The translations under genes were made by a program, and so were the position numbers. Shown here piece by piece: positions 34,797-43,565 of a stretch of DNA of 64,000 bases. The stretch is from assembly GCF_000144605.1 (NCBI RefSeq), contig NC_014375.1:2982501-3046500 (forward strand), written 5' to 3'. Under the pieces are notes generated by a model. It did not search any database, was not told the DNA's origin, and saw nothing but the letters and a program-made list of their open reading frames with translations. Position 1 is the stretch's first letter. Every line of letters starts with the position of its first letter. The stretch is from Brevundimonas subvibrioides ATCC 15264 (lineage in GTDB: Bacteria; Pseudomonadota; Alphaproteobacteria; Caulobacterales; Caulobacteraceae).

Positions 34797-35651
34797 ATGT
34801 CGGAACCGGAACTGGTCTGGAACGTGGGGGCCGAACTGGGCGAAGGCCCGGTCTGGGACGCCGCGCGCCGCGCCGTCTGGTTCGTCGACATCAAGGGACG
34901 CAAGCTCCATCGCTACGGCGTGGATGACGGGGCGAAGACGTCCTGGGACACGCCGGATCAGACCGGCTTCGCCCTGCCCGCCGAGGACGGATCGCTGGTC
35001 TGCGGCGTCCGGGGCGGTCTGCACCGGTTCGACCCGGACAGCGGTCGCTTCGACCTGATCGTGGCGGTTGAACAGGACAGACCCCAGAACCGTCTGAACG
35101 ACGGCTTCGTGGCCGTCGATGGCTCATTGTGGTTCGGGTCGATGGACGACAGCGAAGACACGGTTTCGGGGGCCCTCTATCGCTTCCACAACGGCGAGAT
35201 CGTGCGTCACGACGACGGTTACCGCGTCACCAACGGCCCGGCGATGAGCCCGGACGGACGAACCCTCTATCACCACGACACGACGACGCGACGCATCTTC
35301 GCCTTCGATCATTCCGACGGCGTGCTGACGAAGAAGCGGCTGTTCGCGGAGACGACCGACGGCTTCGCCGACGGTCCCAGCGTCGACTCTGAGGGGGTCC
35401 TGCACGTCGGCCTGTTCAATGGATGGGGCGTGGCGCGATTTGCCCCCAACGGCGAGCGGATCGGCACGATCCGGTTTCCCGTCCAGACCGTCACCAAGGC
35501 CGCGTTCGGAGGCGACGACCTGCGCGATCTCTATTGCACCACCGCCTGGCTGAGCAACGCGGACAAGCGCGGGGACCAGCCGTCACTGGGGGGTCTGTTC
35601 CGCGTCCGCGTCGAAACCCCGGGGCTGCCCCAGCATCGGGTACGGCTTTGA
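34797..35651 (+). CDS. xylC: Xylono-1,5-lactonase (SMP-30/gluconolactonase family)
   Basis: The protein has 284 residues from the ATG at 34797 (GGAG lies 7 bases upstream, inside the xylA end). It is a six-bladed propeller of the SMP-30 family, with the metal ligands visible as Glu in LGEGPVWD, Asn in NDGFVAVDGSLWFG and NGPAMSPDGRTLYHHDT. It resembles Caulobacter XylC in length and motif order. It opens xylonolactone to xylonate, the second step of the pathway. The gene is packed between xylA (2-bp gap) and the epimerase, whose TTG start overlaps this stop. Confidence 0.9.
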   Translation: MSEPELVWNVGAELGEGPVWDAARRAVWFVDIKGRKLHRYGVDDGAKTSWDTPDQTGFALPAEDGSLVCGVRGGLHRFDPDSGRFDLIVAVEQDRPQNRLNDGFVAVDGSLWFGSMDDSEDTVSGALYRFHNGEIVRHDDGYRVTNGPAMSPDGRTLYHHDTTTRRIFAFDHSDGVLTKKRLFAETTDGFADGPSVDSEGVLHVGLFNGWGVARFAPNGERIGTIRFPVQTVTKAAFGGDDLRDLYCTTAWLSNADKRGDQPSLGGLFRVRVETPGLPQHRVRL

Positions 35652-36520
35652 TCCGACTGGCACACGGCGACTGGACGGCTTCGATCCGGCCGGACATCGG
35701 GGCGGCCATCACGCAATTGACCTGGCGAGGCCACGACATCCTGCGGCCCGCGCCGGAGACGGCCCGAGGCCCGCTGGAGACCGGCAGCTTTCCACTGGTT
35801 CCCTATGCCAACCGCATCGATCGCGGCGCGTTCCGCTTCGACGGACGGGACGTCGCCCTGCCGCCAACCCCGGGCTTCGAGCCCCACGCCCTGCATGGCG
35901 TCGGATGGCTCAGGGCGTGGAACGTCCAGCGAAGCGGCACGGATTTCGTCGACCTGGGGCTGACGGCCGAGCCCAGCCCCGACTGGCCCTGGGCCTGGAC
36001 CGCTGCGCACGGTCTTCGCCTGGACGCCCACGGGCTGGAGATGACGCTGGCGGTTACCAATGCGGATCGTCTGCCGATGCCCGCGGGCCTCGGCCTGCAT
36101 CCCTATTTCGCCATCGGACCTGAGACGGCGCTCACGGCCGCGGCCGCATGGGTCTGGGCCAATGGCGCCGATCAGATTCCCGAGCGACTGGTCCCCGCCG
36201 CCCGTATCACGGACTGGTCGCAGGGGGTCGTCGTGGCGTCGGCGCCGTTCGTGGACAATGCCTATGCCGACTGGTCGGGGCAGGCCCGACTGGCCCACGC
36301 CGACCACACTGTGCGCGTGACGGCCTCCGTCAACGCATCCTGGCTCCAGATCTACGCGCCGAATGACACCGGTTTCGTCTGCGTCGAGCCCGTCACCCAT
36401 CGGCCGGACGCCCCCAATGCGCCCGCCGACGAAGAGGCCGGCCTCGTGGTCCTGACGCCGGGCCAGACCCTGTCCATGTCGATGCGCATCGACGCCGCCT
36501 TTGATGGAGACGCCTCATGA
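35648..36520 (+). CDS. Aldose 1-epimerase (mutarotase)
   Basis: A 290-residue galactose-mutarotase-fold enzyme. The likely start is a TTG at 35648 that overlaps the xylC stop (TTGA), giving LIRLAHGDWTASIRPD; the longer upstream frame is antisense-like noise inside xylC. The conserved region PYANRI is present, the histidines are in HALHGVGW and GLGLHPYF, and the catalytic Glu is in CVEPVTHRPDAPN. It would interconvert alpha- and beta-anomers so that the dehydrogenase (which acts on one anomer) is not limited by spontaneous mutarotation. Its last bases overlap the start of the pectate lyase gene (ATGA). Which sugar it serves, xylose or arabinose, is inferred from the operon. Confidence 0.85.
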   Translation: MIRLAHGDWTASIRPDIGAAITQLTWRGHDILRPAPETARGPLETGSFPLVPYANRIDRGAFRFDGRDVALPPTPGFEPHALHGVGWLRAWNVQRSGTDFVDLGLTAEPSPDWPWAWTAAHGLRLDAHGLEMTLAVTNADRLPMPAGLGLHPYFAIGPETALTAAAAWVWANGADQIPERLVPAARITDWSQGVVVASAPFVDNAYADWSGQARLAHADHTVRVTASVNASWLQIYAPNDTGFVCVEPVTHRPDAPNAPADEEAGLVVLTPGQTLSMSMRIDAAFDGDAS

Positions 36521-37581
36521 TCGCTCGCCGCGGGTTGCTCATCGCGGTCGCCCTGACCGCGATGCTGGCTTCGCCGGTCCTGGCCCAGTCGACGCCCGAA
36601 TGGAACGACGGCATCACCCGACAGGCCCCCGCCTGGTATGCCTCGGCCGAGGCCCGGGCCATGGCCGACAGCGTCGTCGCGCACCAGTCACCCGAAGGCG
36701 GATGGCCCAAGAACACTTCGCTGGCCGTGCCGCCCGACGTCGCGCCCGTCGATGAACGGTCGAAGAACACCTTCGACAACGACGGCACCACCCTGCCGAT
36801 GGCCTTCCTGGCGCGGGTGATCGCGGCCGGAGAGCGGCCCGCCAATCGCGCCGCCTTCGACCGGGGCCTCGACTACACGCTCGCTGCCCAGTCCCCGAGC
36901 GGGGGCTGGCCCCAGTTCTATCCGCTTCGCCCCGGCTACTATTCCCAGATCACCTACAACGACGACGCCATGGTGCGGATCATGGTCCTGTTGCGGGAGA
37001 TCGCGGAGGGATCCGGCTCCTATCGTTTCGTCGACGCGGACCGCCGCGCCCGCGCGGGCGCTGCGGTGGAAAAGGGCATCCAGTCCATGCTCGCCACCCA
37101 GGTCCGTCAGAACGGCGTCCTGACCGTCTGGTGCGCCCAGCATGACGAGCGCACGCTGGAGCCCGCCTGGGCCCGCGCCTTCGAACCGCCGTCCCTGTCG
37201 GGCAATGAAAGCGTCGGCATCACGCGCTTCCTGATGTCGATCCCCGACCCGTCGCCCGAGGTCATCGCCGCCGTGGAGGGGGCCGTGCGCTGGTTCGAAG
37301 CCAACGCCGTTCGGGGCATTCGCCTTCAGCCGATCACCGCCCCGGACGGACAGCCGGATCTGCAGGTGGTCGCCGATCCCGAGGCCCCGCCGCTATGGGC
37401 GCGGTTCTATGACCTCGAAACGAACCGCCCGATCTTCCTGGGTCGGGACAGCGTCGTGCACGACGCGCTGTCGCAGATCGAACGGGAGCGCCGCATGGGC
37501 TACCGCTACTACGGCGACCGGCCCGCCGCCTTGCTGCGCGACGACTATCCGGCCTGGCGACGCCGCGTCGGCCTGTCCTGA
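36517..37581 (+). CDS. Secreted pectate lyase, PL10 family
   Basis: A 354-residue protein with a signal peptide (LLIAVALTAMLASPVLAQ). It carries the canonical PL10 signatures: GGWPKNT, TFDNDGTT, GGWPQFYPLRPGYYSQITYNDDAMVRIM, and later GNESVGITRFLMSI and MGYRYYGDRP. PL10 enzymes cleave polygalacturonate by calcium-dependent beta-elimination, in an alpha/alpha toroid. The ATG overlaps the epimerase stop by 4 bp, so it is translated with the xylose genes, an unusual partnership of an exported pectin enzyme with cytoplasmic xylose oxidation. The CE12 esterase follows 33 bp later. Confidence 0.93.
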   Translation: MIARRGLLIAVALTAMLASPVLAQSTPEWNDGITRQAPAWYASAEARAMADSVVAHQSPEGGWPKNTSLAVPPDVAPVDERSKNTFDNDGTTLPMAFLARVIAAGERPANRAAFDRGLDYTLAAQSPSGGWPQFYPLRPGYYSQITYNDDAMVRIMVLLREIAEGSGSYRFVDADRRARAGAAVEKGIQSMLATQVRQNGVLTVWCAQHDERTLEPAWARAFEPPSLSGNESVGITRFLMSIPDPSPEVIAAVEGAVRWFEANAVRGIRLQPITAPDGQPDLQVVADPEAPPLWARFYDLETNRPIFLGRDSVVHDALSQIERERRMGYRYYGDRPAALLRDDYPAWRRRVGLS

Positions 37582-37614
37582 TCCTCAATCCCGCACCATC
37601 TTCGAGGCCAGCCC

Positions 37615-38484
37615 ATGATCGCGTTCGTCGCCGCTGCCCTGCTCCTGCAGCTTTCCGCACCGCCGCCAGCACAAACAGCCGAGGCCCCACGCCCCGTCGC
37701 GGCGTCCAAAATCATTCTGGTGGGCGACTCCACCACGGCGGTCATCGGCGGCTGGGGCCCCAGCTTCTGCGCCGATCACGTCACTTCGTTCGTGGCCTGC
37801 GTGAACCTGGCGCGCGGCGGGCGCAGCAGCGGCAGCTATCTCGCCGAAGGATCCTGGGATCTCGCCCTGGCCGAAATGTCCACGCCGGGGTTCGTGGCGA
37901 CCTATGTCCTGATCCAGTTCGGTCACAACGATCAACCGGGCAAGCCGGGCCGGTCCACCGATCTCGCTACCGAGTTCCCCGCCAACCTGCGCCGCTACGT
38001 TGCCGAGACGTGCGCGCGGGGCGCGATCCCCGTGCTTGTCACCCCCCTCACCCGGCGCCAATTCGTCGAAGGACAGCTTCAGAACGATCTTGAACCATGG
38101 GCGGCTGCGGCCCGCACCGTGGCAGCGGAGACCAACACGCCCCTTGTCGACCTGAATGCATCGAGCGTCGCGGCGGTCCAGGCCCTGGGGCCGACCCTGG
38201 CCGCACGCTTCGCACAGGCCGCGCCGTCGCCCCAGGTCGCGGCCGCCATGCTGACGGGCACGACCATCGAGGCAAACCCCGTTCCGCCCGTCCCGGCTGC
38301 GGGGACACCCATGCCGCCTCTGACCCAGGTGCAGGTCAACGCCGCCGTCGAGCCGCTCGGACAGGCGCGTGTCTCGTTCGACTACACACACCTGGGCCGC
38401 AGCGGTGCCGACTTCTTCGCCGCTCTTGTGACGCGGGACCTGATGATCGCCGTGCCCGAACTGCGGCGCGGACTGGTACCCTGA
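37615..38484 (+). CDS. SGNH acetylesterase, CE12 (rhamnogalacturonan acetylesterase type)
   Basis: A 289-residue protein with a short hydrophobic N-terminus, probably exported. The SGNH blocks are all present: GDSTTA (nucleophile Ser), NLARGGRSSGSY (Gly/oxyanion), IQFGHNDQPGKPGR (Asn) and DYTHLGRSGADFFA (Asp/His pair). This set is the CE12 pattern, known for removing acetyl groups from rhamnogalacturonan and from xylan. It follows PL10 by 33 bp and ends the operon. Its stop is 7 bp from the stop of the convergent GntR gene. Deacetylation would make acetylated pectin accessible to the PL10 enzyme. Confidence 0.88.
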   Translation: MIAFVAAALLLQLSAPPPAQTAEAPRPVAASKIILVGDSTTAVIGGWGPSFCADHVTSFVACVNLARGGRSSGSYLAEGSWDLALAEMSTPGFVATYVLIQFGHNDQPGKPGRSTDLATEFPANLRRYVAETCARGAIPVLVTPLTRRQFVEGQLQNDLEPWAAAARTVAAETNTPLVDLNASSVAAVQALGPTLAARFAQAAPSPQVAAAMLTGTTIEANPVPPVPAAGTPMPPLTQVQVNAAVEPLGQARVSFDYTHLGRSGADFFAALVTRDLMIAVPELRRGLVP

Positions 38485-38491
38485 CGACCCG

Positions 38492-39247
38492 TCAGCCGGC
38501 GTCCTGTTCGGCTTCCACGCGCCGGTAGCCCGCGTCGATGACAGCGAGCATGGCGCTGGCCGCCCCGACCGCGTCCGACGCCTCGATACGGTCCACGATC
38601 CGCTCGTGCAGATCGACGGTCTCGCGATGAAGCGCTTCGCTACGGGTCGGGGGGCTGAGGGTGAAGGCTTCCAGCAGAGCGGTCTCGATCACACTGGCGA
38701 GGGAGCGCATCATCGGATTCTTCGACGCCACGGCGATGCGCAGGTGAAGGTCGAGATCCGCCCGGGCGAAGGCATATTCCGACGTCTGCTCGTGCCGCAT
38801 GGCCGCGATCGCCGCCCGCATCCCGTCGAGGTCCTCGGCACTGCGATGCTCCGCCGCCAGCGCCGCCGCCGCCGGCTCCAGCGCGCGCCGGACCTCGGCC
38901 AGATGCCGGCGAAACTGCGCATCCATCCCGTTGGCGACCTGCCAGGCCAGCACTTCGCTGTCGAACAGGTTCCAGCGCAGGGGTTCGGTAACCTTGGTCC
39001 CGACCCGGGTCTTCACGACCAGGAAGCCCTTCGCCGACAGTGTCTTCAGCGCCTCGCGCAGCGCCGTCCTCGACACCCCGAACCGCCTCAGCAGATCGGC
39101 TTCGCCCGGCAGCTTGTCTCCCGGCGCGATGCGGCCGGCCAGGATGTCCTGTCCCAGCGAGCGGACGATCTGATCGTGGCTGGAAACGGTCTGGCCTGAC
39201 CCGCGACCGCTGGCCGAAAGGCTCGTGAGAGAGGACGCAGCCGTCAT
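38492..39247 (-). CDS. GntR-family regulator, FadR/FCD subfamily
   Basis: The protein has 251 residues from the ATG at 39247; a GTG at 39274 would add nine residues, and neither start has a strong ribosome site. The winged helix is typical (ILAGRIAPGDKLPGEADLLRRFGVSRTALREALKTLSAKGFL), followed by an all-helical FCD domain whose metal ligands are suggested by the His in LHLRIAVAS and in HRETVDLHERIVDRI. FCD regulators commonly respond to sugar acids such as galacturonate, gluconate or xylonate. It is divergent from the xylonate-dehydratase gene, and the gap contains an inverted repeat at 39332, so it probably controls that gene and itself. Confidence 0.88.
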   Translation of the reverse strand: MTAASSLTSLSASGRGSGQTVSSHDQIVRSLGQDILAGRIAPGDKLPGEADLLRRFGVSRTALREALKTLSAKGFLVVKTRVGTKVTEPLRWNLFDSEVLAWQVANGMDAQFRRHLAEVRRALEPAAAALAAEHRSAEDLDGMRAAIAAMRHEQTSEYAFARADLDLHLRIAVASKNPMMRSLASVIETALLEAFTLSPPTRSEALHRETVDLHERIVDRIEASDAVGAASAMLAVIDAGYRRVEAEQDAG

Positions 39248-39331
39248 GGAATCCGCTTTATACGCTCCCCGCACGTCCGCAAAGCGGGAGGCGTGGAGGG
39301 AGACCGCTCAAAAATCATGGCCACAGGGCTG

Positions 39332-39357
39332 GGATCATTTGTATGATGATATGATCC
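39332..39357. promoter_or_regulatory. Inverted repeat, candidate operator for the GntR regulator
   Basis: GGATCAT and ATGATCC are perfect 7-bp arms 12 bases apart, in an AT-rich patch of the 190-bp gap between the divergent GntR and dehydratase genes. Inside is TGTATGATGATAT, part of which recurs at 25741 (other strand). It may be the operator of the FCD regulator and may also hold the promoter -10. Confidence 0.6.
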
Positions 39358-39437
39358 AATGACCAAGGTTTTGTGCCGGTGCCTCTCGTGACTGACCACC
39401 CTGCTTCCAGATGCGTGTCACTCGACGGATGCGAACC

Positions 39438-41234
39438 ATGACCGCCGCGCCCCGCAAGCCCCTGCGGTCCCGCGCCTGGTTCGACAATCCCGCGAACCCG
39501 GACATGACCGCCCTCTATCTGGAGCGCTATCTGAACTACGGCCTGACGCTGGAGGAGCTCCGCTCGGGCAAGCCGATCATCGGCATCGCCCAGACCGGGT
39601 CGGACCTGGCGCCCTGCAACCGCCACCACATCGAGCTGGCAAAGCGGGTCCGCGAAGGCATCCGCGAGGCGGGCGGCATCGCCATGGAGTTCCCGGTGCA
39701 TCCGATCCAGGAGACCGGCAAACGGCCGACGGCGGGCCTCGATCGCAACCTCGCCTACATGGGTCTGGTCGAGCTGCTGTACGGCTATCCCCTTGACGGC
39801 GTGGTCCTGACCATCGGCTGCGACAAGACCACCCCCGCCTGCCTGATGGCCGCCGCGACTGTCGACATCCCCGCCATCGCCCTGTCGGTCGGACCGATGC
39901 TGAACGGCTGGCTGAAGGGCGAGCGCATCGGGTCTGGCACCATCATCTGGAAGGCCCGCGAGATGATGGCCGCAGGCGAACTGGACTATGAGGGTTTCAT
40001 CGATCTGGTTGCCACCTCGGCCCCGTCCGTGGGGTACTGCAACACCATGGGGACGGCCTCGACCATGAATAGCTTGGCCGAGGCCCTGGGCATGTCGCTG
40101 CCCGGATCGGCCGCCATCCCGGCCCCCTACCGCGAACGGCCGCAGATCGCCTACCAGACCGGCAGGCGGATCGTGGACATGGTCCGCGAGGACCTGAAGC
40201 CCTCCGACATCCTGACCGCCGATGCCTTCCACAACGCCATCGTGGTCAACTCCGCCATCGGCGGCTCGACCAATGCGCCGGTCCACATCACCGCCCTCGC
40301 CCGCCATTCGGGCGTCGAACTGCCCATCGAAGCCTGGCAGACCCAGGGCCATGCGGTGCCCCTGCTGGTCAATCTCCAGCCCGCCGGCACCTATCTCGGC
40401 GAGGACTTCCATCAGGCCGGCGGCGTGCCCGCCGTGGTCCGGCAGCTGATGCGCCGGGGTCTGATCCGGGAAGAGGCCATGACCGTCAACGGCAGGACGA
40501 TCGGCGACAACTGCCGGGACGCGGAGATCCAGCTGCCCGACGTGATCCGGACCATGGAGGAGCCGCTGGTCGAGGACGCCGGCTTCCTGGTTCTCGGCGG
40601 CAACCTGTTCGACAGCGCGATCATGAAGACCAGCGTCATCGCCGCGGAGTTCCGGGAACGCTACCTGTCCAATCCCGCCGACCCCAACGCGTTCGAAGGC
40701 CCGGCCGTCGTCTTCGACGGGCCGGAGGATTACCACCACCGCATCGACGACCCGACCACCGGCATCACCGAGCGCAGCATCCTGTTCATGCGCGGGGCCG
40801 GTCCGATCGGCTATCCGGGCGCGGCCGAGGTCGTGAACATGCGTCCGCCCGCCCATCTGATCCGCGAGGGCGTCCACGCCCTGGCCTGTATCGGCGACGG
40901 CCGGCAGTCGGGGACCTCCGGTTCGCCCTCCATCCTGAACGCCTCGCCCGAGGCGGCGGCGGGCGGGAACCTGGCCCTGCTGCGAACGGGCGACCCCGTC
41001 CGAGTGGACCTGAACACCTGCCGGGTCGATGTGCTGATTTCCGATGCGGACCTGTCCGAGCGCCGCGCGGCGCTGGAGGCGGCCGGCGGCTTCCAGATCC
41101 CGCCGTCGCAGACGCCCTGGCAGGAAATGCAGCGTGGCGCGGTGGGACAGCTGGGCACCGGGGCCGTGCTGGAGCCGGCGATCAAATATCATCGCATCAT
41201 CGACCGCTTCGGCAATCCCCGCGACAACCACTGA
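39438..41234 (+). CDS. xylD: D-xylonate dehydratase (IlvD/Edd family)
   Basis: The protein has 598 residues from the ATG at 39438; in-frame ATGs at 39429 and 39411 are also possible. The start is close to Caulobacter XylD ([26 protein letters not shown]). Iron-sulfur cysteine ligands are visible in [22 protein letters not shown] and [13 protein letters not shown], with [10 protein letters not shown] and [20 protein letters not shown] later. It dehydrates xylonate to 2-keto-3-deoxyxylonate, the third pathway step, missing from the xylX operon. It is separated from that operon by the GntR gene and probably controlled by that regulator. Arabonate or other sugar-acid dehydratases are close relatives, so the substrate is likely but not certain. 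Confidence 0.85.
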   Translation: MTAAPRKPLRSRAWFDNPANPDMTALYLERYLNYGLTLEELRSGKPIIGIAQTGSDLAPCNRHHIELAKRVREGIREAGGIAMEFPVHPIQETGKRPTAGLDRNLAYMGLVELLYGYPLDGVVLTIGCDKTTPACLMAAATVDIPAIALSVGPMLNGWLKGERIGSGTIIWKAREMMAAGELDYEGFIDLVATSAPSVGYCNTMGTASTMNSLAEALGMSLPGSAAIPAPYRERPQIAYQTGRRIVDMVREDLKPSDILTADAFHNAIVVNSAIGGSTNAPVHITALARHSGVELPIEAWQTQGHAVPLLVNLQPAGTYLGEDFHQAGGVPAVVRQLMRRGLIREEAMTVNGRTIGDNCRDAEIQLPDVIRTMEEPLVEDAGFLVLGGNLFDSAIMKTSVIAAEFRERYLSNPADPNAFEGPAVVFDGPEDYHHRIDDPTTGITERSILFMRGAGPIGYPGAAEVVNMRPPAHLIREGVHALACIGDGRQSGTSGSPSILNASPEAAAGGNLALLRTGDPVRVDLNTCRVDVLISDADLSERRAALEAAGGFQIPPSQTPWQEMQRGAVGQLGTGAVLEPAIKYHRIIDRFGNPRDNH

Positions 41235-41286
41235 TCGCCGATCGCGAACCGTCCACCCCCGCGGGATCGCCCGGTCCATATGCCGC

Positions 41287-41332
41287 TTGACTCCCCCGGC
41301 CCGTCGGGTGGCATATAGAACAAATGAGGAAC
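41287..41332 (+). promoter_or_regulatory. SOS promoter of imuA with LexA box over the start codon
   Basis: TTGACT (41287-41292) and GCATAT (41311-41316) with an 18-bp spacer form a likely promoter. GAAC-N7-GAAC at 41318-41332 is the reverse complement of GTTC-N7-GTTC, the alphaproteobacterial LexA site. The box starts 2 bp after the -10 and covers the ATG at 41324, so transcription may start at or next to the start codon. Confidence 0.85.
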
Positions 41333-42112
41333 ATCGAGGAAAAGGAACAGCGGCTGGTCGCCTTGAGAGCCGGGTTGGCCAGACTCGACCGGTCACGGCC
41401 CGCACGCGTCCGTGCAGCCCGGTCTTCCGGTGACCATGACCTGCTGGACCGGCTCGAACCCCGCGCCGTTCACGACCTCTATGCCGACACGCCCGCCGAT
41501 GCCGTGGCGCTGAACGCCTTTGGGCTGGGCCTGGCCGTGAAGGCGGCCGGCGGGCGGCCGATCGTCTGGGCCATTCACCGGCTGGTCGAGACCGAGACCG
41601 GCACGCCCCACGGACCGGGTCTGCACGAGATGGGGATCCGCCCCAGGGACGTCCTTCTGGTCCGCGCGAACGACATCCAGACCCTGCTGGCCGTGGGCGA
41701 GGAGGCCCTGCGCAGTCCGGCGGTCGGCGCGGTGCTGCTGAGCGCCTGGGGCGAGGCCAAGGCCATGACCCTGACCGCCAGCCGTCGCCTGTCCCTGGCC
41801 GCGCAGGCGGGAACGGCGACCCTGTTCCTGGCGCGCGCGGGCGCGGTCCCGGCCCCCAGCGCGGCCCTGACCCGGTGGTCGGTGGGGGCCAGCCCCTCTA
41901 CCCCCCTCGAAGCGGGAGCGCCGGGCAGACCGTCTTTTTCCGCGACCCTGCTGCGTCACCGCGGTGGGGTCGAACCCCGCACGTGGATCATGGAGTGGGA
42001 CCGTGAACGCCGCGCCTTCCTCGAGCGGTCGCCGCTATCTGGCGCTGTGGTTCCCGTGGCTGCCGAGCGAGCGCCTGCGCCGTGGAGAACGGGCGAACGC
42101 CGCGTCGCCTGA
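41324..42112 (+). CDS. imuA: ImuA, SOS mutagenesis protein
   Basis: A 262-residue RecA-fold-like protein of the ImuA/SulA-related family: AVALNAFGLGLAVKAAGGRPIVWAIHR, GLHEMGIRPRDVLLVRANDIQTLLAVGEEALRS, AVLLSAWGE, TASRRLSLAAQAG, then RWSVGA and EPRTWIMEWDRE. The family works with ImuB and DnaE2 in damage-induced mutagenesis, likely as a structural or targeting factor. The ATG at 41324 lies within the LexA box; a TTG at 41360 is an alternative with AGGAAAAGGA upstream. Its end overlaps imuB by 110 bp. Confidence 0.88.
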   Translation: MRNIEEKEQRLVALRAGLARLDRSRPARVRAARSSGDHDLLDRLEPRAVHDLYADTPADAVALNAFGLGLAVKAAGGRPIVWAIHRLVETETGTPHGPGLHEMGIRPRDVLLVRANDIQTLLAVGEEALRSPAVGAVLLSAWGEAKAMTLTASRRLSLAAQAGTATLFLARAGAVPAPSAALTRWSVGASPSTPLEAGAPGRPSFSATLLRHRGGVEPRTWIMEWDRERRAFLERSPLSGAVVPVAAERAPAPWRTGERRVA

Positions 42113-43565
42113 CCCCGATCCCCGACCCGTCGTCGTGGTCGAGAAGATCAAGGGCGCGCTGCGGCTCGCGGCGGTCGACCCGGCCGCGGCCCGGCTGGGC
42201 CTGTCGCCCGGCATGACCCTGGCCGATGCGCGGGCGCGCACGCCCGACCTGCGCACCGTGGCCGACGACCCCGAGGCCGACGCCACCCTGCTGCGGCGGG
42301 TGCTGAAGGACTTCGGACGGTTCACGCCCCTGATCGCCCTGGACCCGCCCCACGGCCTGATGCTGGACATCACCGGCTGCGCCCATCTGTTCGGGGATGA
42401 GGCCGGCCTGATCCGGTCGGCGCAGCGGCGCGCCACGGGGGGCGGGCTGAGCCTGCGGTGGGCGTTGGCCGACACGCCCCAGTCGGCGCGGGCGCTGGCG
42501 CGGTTCGGTCCCGGCGGTCTCTTCGCCGGACCGGAGACCCGCACGGCCGTCCGACGCCTGTCGGTCGCCGCGCTGGAACTGGCCGAACCCGACGAACGCG
42601 CCCTGCGCCGCGCGGGGCTGAAACGCCTGTCCGATCTGGACGACCGGCCCCGCGCCCCGATGGCGGCCCGGTTCGGCACGGACTTCCCGGCACGGCTGGC
42701 GAGAGTCCTGGGCGACGAGGATGTCCGCATCACCCCGCATCGCCCCGTCCCCGCCTGTGTCGTCGATCGCATCCTGGTCGAACCCATCGTGACCCAGGAC
42801 GACGTGGAGCGGGTGTTCCAGGACCTTCTGGCCGACGCCGTCGACCAGCTGGACCAGAGGGGTCAGGGCGGTCGCGCCTTCGAGGTCTTCTTCTATCGGC
42901 TGGACGGCCATGTCCGCCGCGTCTCCATCCGCACCGGCCAGCCCAGCCGCGACCCGGCGGCCCTGCAGCGCCTGTTCCGGGAGCGTCTGGGGGCGCTGGC
43001 CCATCCGCTGGACCCGGGTTTCGGCTTCGACCAGATGCGTCTGGCCGTGCCCTGGACCGAACCGATCGCCCCGACCCAGGATTCGATGGAAGGCGAACGT
43101 CCCGGCACCGAGCATGTCAGCCACCTGATCGACCGGCTGGCGGCGCGGCTGGGGCCGGATGCCGTTCTGTGCTTCCAGCCCTTCGGATCGCACATGCCCG
43201 AACGGGCCTCGCGCCTGCTGCCTTCCGGCATGGCCGAGCCGGAGGCCGAATGGCCGGACCCCGATCCCGACGATCCGCCGCTGCGCCCGCTGCAGATGTT
43301 CGACCCGCCCCAGCCGGTCGAGACCCTGGCCGAGGTGCCGGACGGCTCGCCCCTGCGGTTTCGCTGGCGGCGGGTGCTGCACCAGGTCGTCCGCTCCGAG
43401 GGGCCCGAGCGCATCGCCGGCGAATGGTGGCGCGCCCCCGACCAGCGCACCCGCGACTACTACCGGGTCGAGGACAGCGAGGGTCGTCGCTTCTGGCTGT
43501 TCCGTCAGGGTCTGTATGACCAGTCCCCGGAACCCCGCTGGTTCATCCACGGCCTGTTCGCATGA
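42003..43565 (+). CDS. imuB: ImuB, catalytically dead Y-family polymerase-like protein
   Basis: The protein has 520 residues from a GTG at 42003 (GGAG upstream, first residues VNAAPSSSGRRYLALWFPWLPSERL). It has the Y-family fold, but the first catalytic acidic position is replaced by the LWFPWLP stretch, as in other ImuB proteins, so it should not polymerise DNA. The C-terminal half contains RPLQMFDPPQPVE, where the beta-clamp contact is expected. Known ImuB proteins bridge ImuA, DnaE2 and the clamp. It overlaps imuA by 110 bp and dnaE2 by 4 bp (ATGA). Confidence 0.93.
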   Translation: MNAAPSSSGRRYLALWFPWLPSERLRRGERANAASPDPDPRPVVVVEKIKGALRLAAVDPAAARLGLSPGMTLADARARTPDLRTVADDPEADATLLRRVLKDFGRFTPLIALDPPHGLMLDITGCAHLFGDEAGLIRSAQRRATGGGLSLRWALADTPQSARALARFGPGGLFAGPETRTAVRRLSVAALELAEPDERALRRAGLKRLSDLDDRPRAPMAARFGTDFPARLARVLGDEDVRITPHRPVPACVVDRILVEPIVTQDDVERVFQDLLADAVDQLDQRGQGGRAFEVFFYRLDGHVRRVSIRTGQPSRDPAALQRLFRERLGALAHPLDPGFGFDQMRLAVPWTEPIAPTQDSMEGERPGTEHVSHLIDRLAARLGPDAVLCFQPFGSHMPERASRLLPSGMAEPEAEWPDPDPDDPPLRPLQMFDPPQPVETLAEVPDGSPLRFRWRRVLHQVVRSEGPERIAGEWWRAPDQRTRDYYRVEDSEGRRFWLFRQGLYDQSPEPRWFIHGLFA

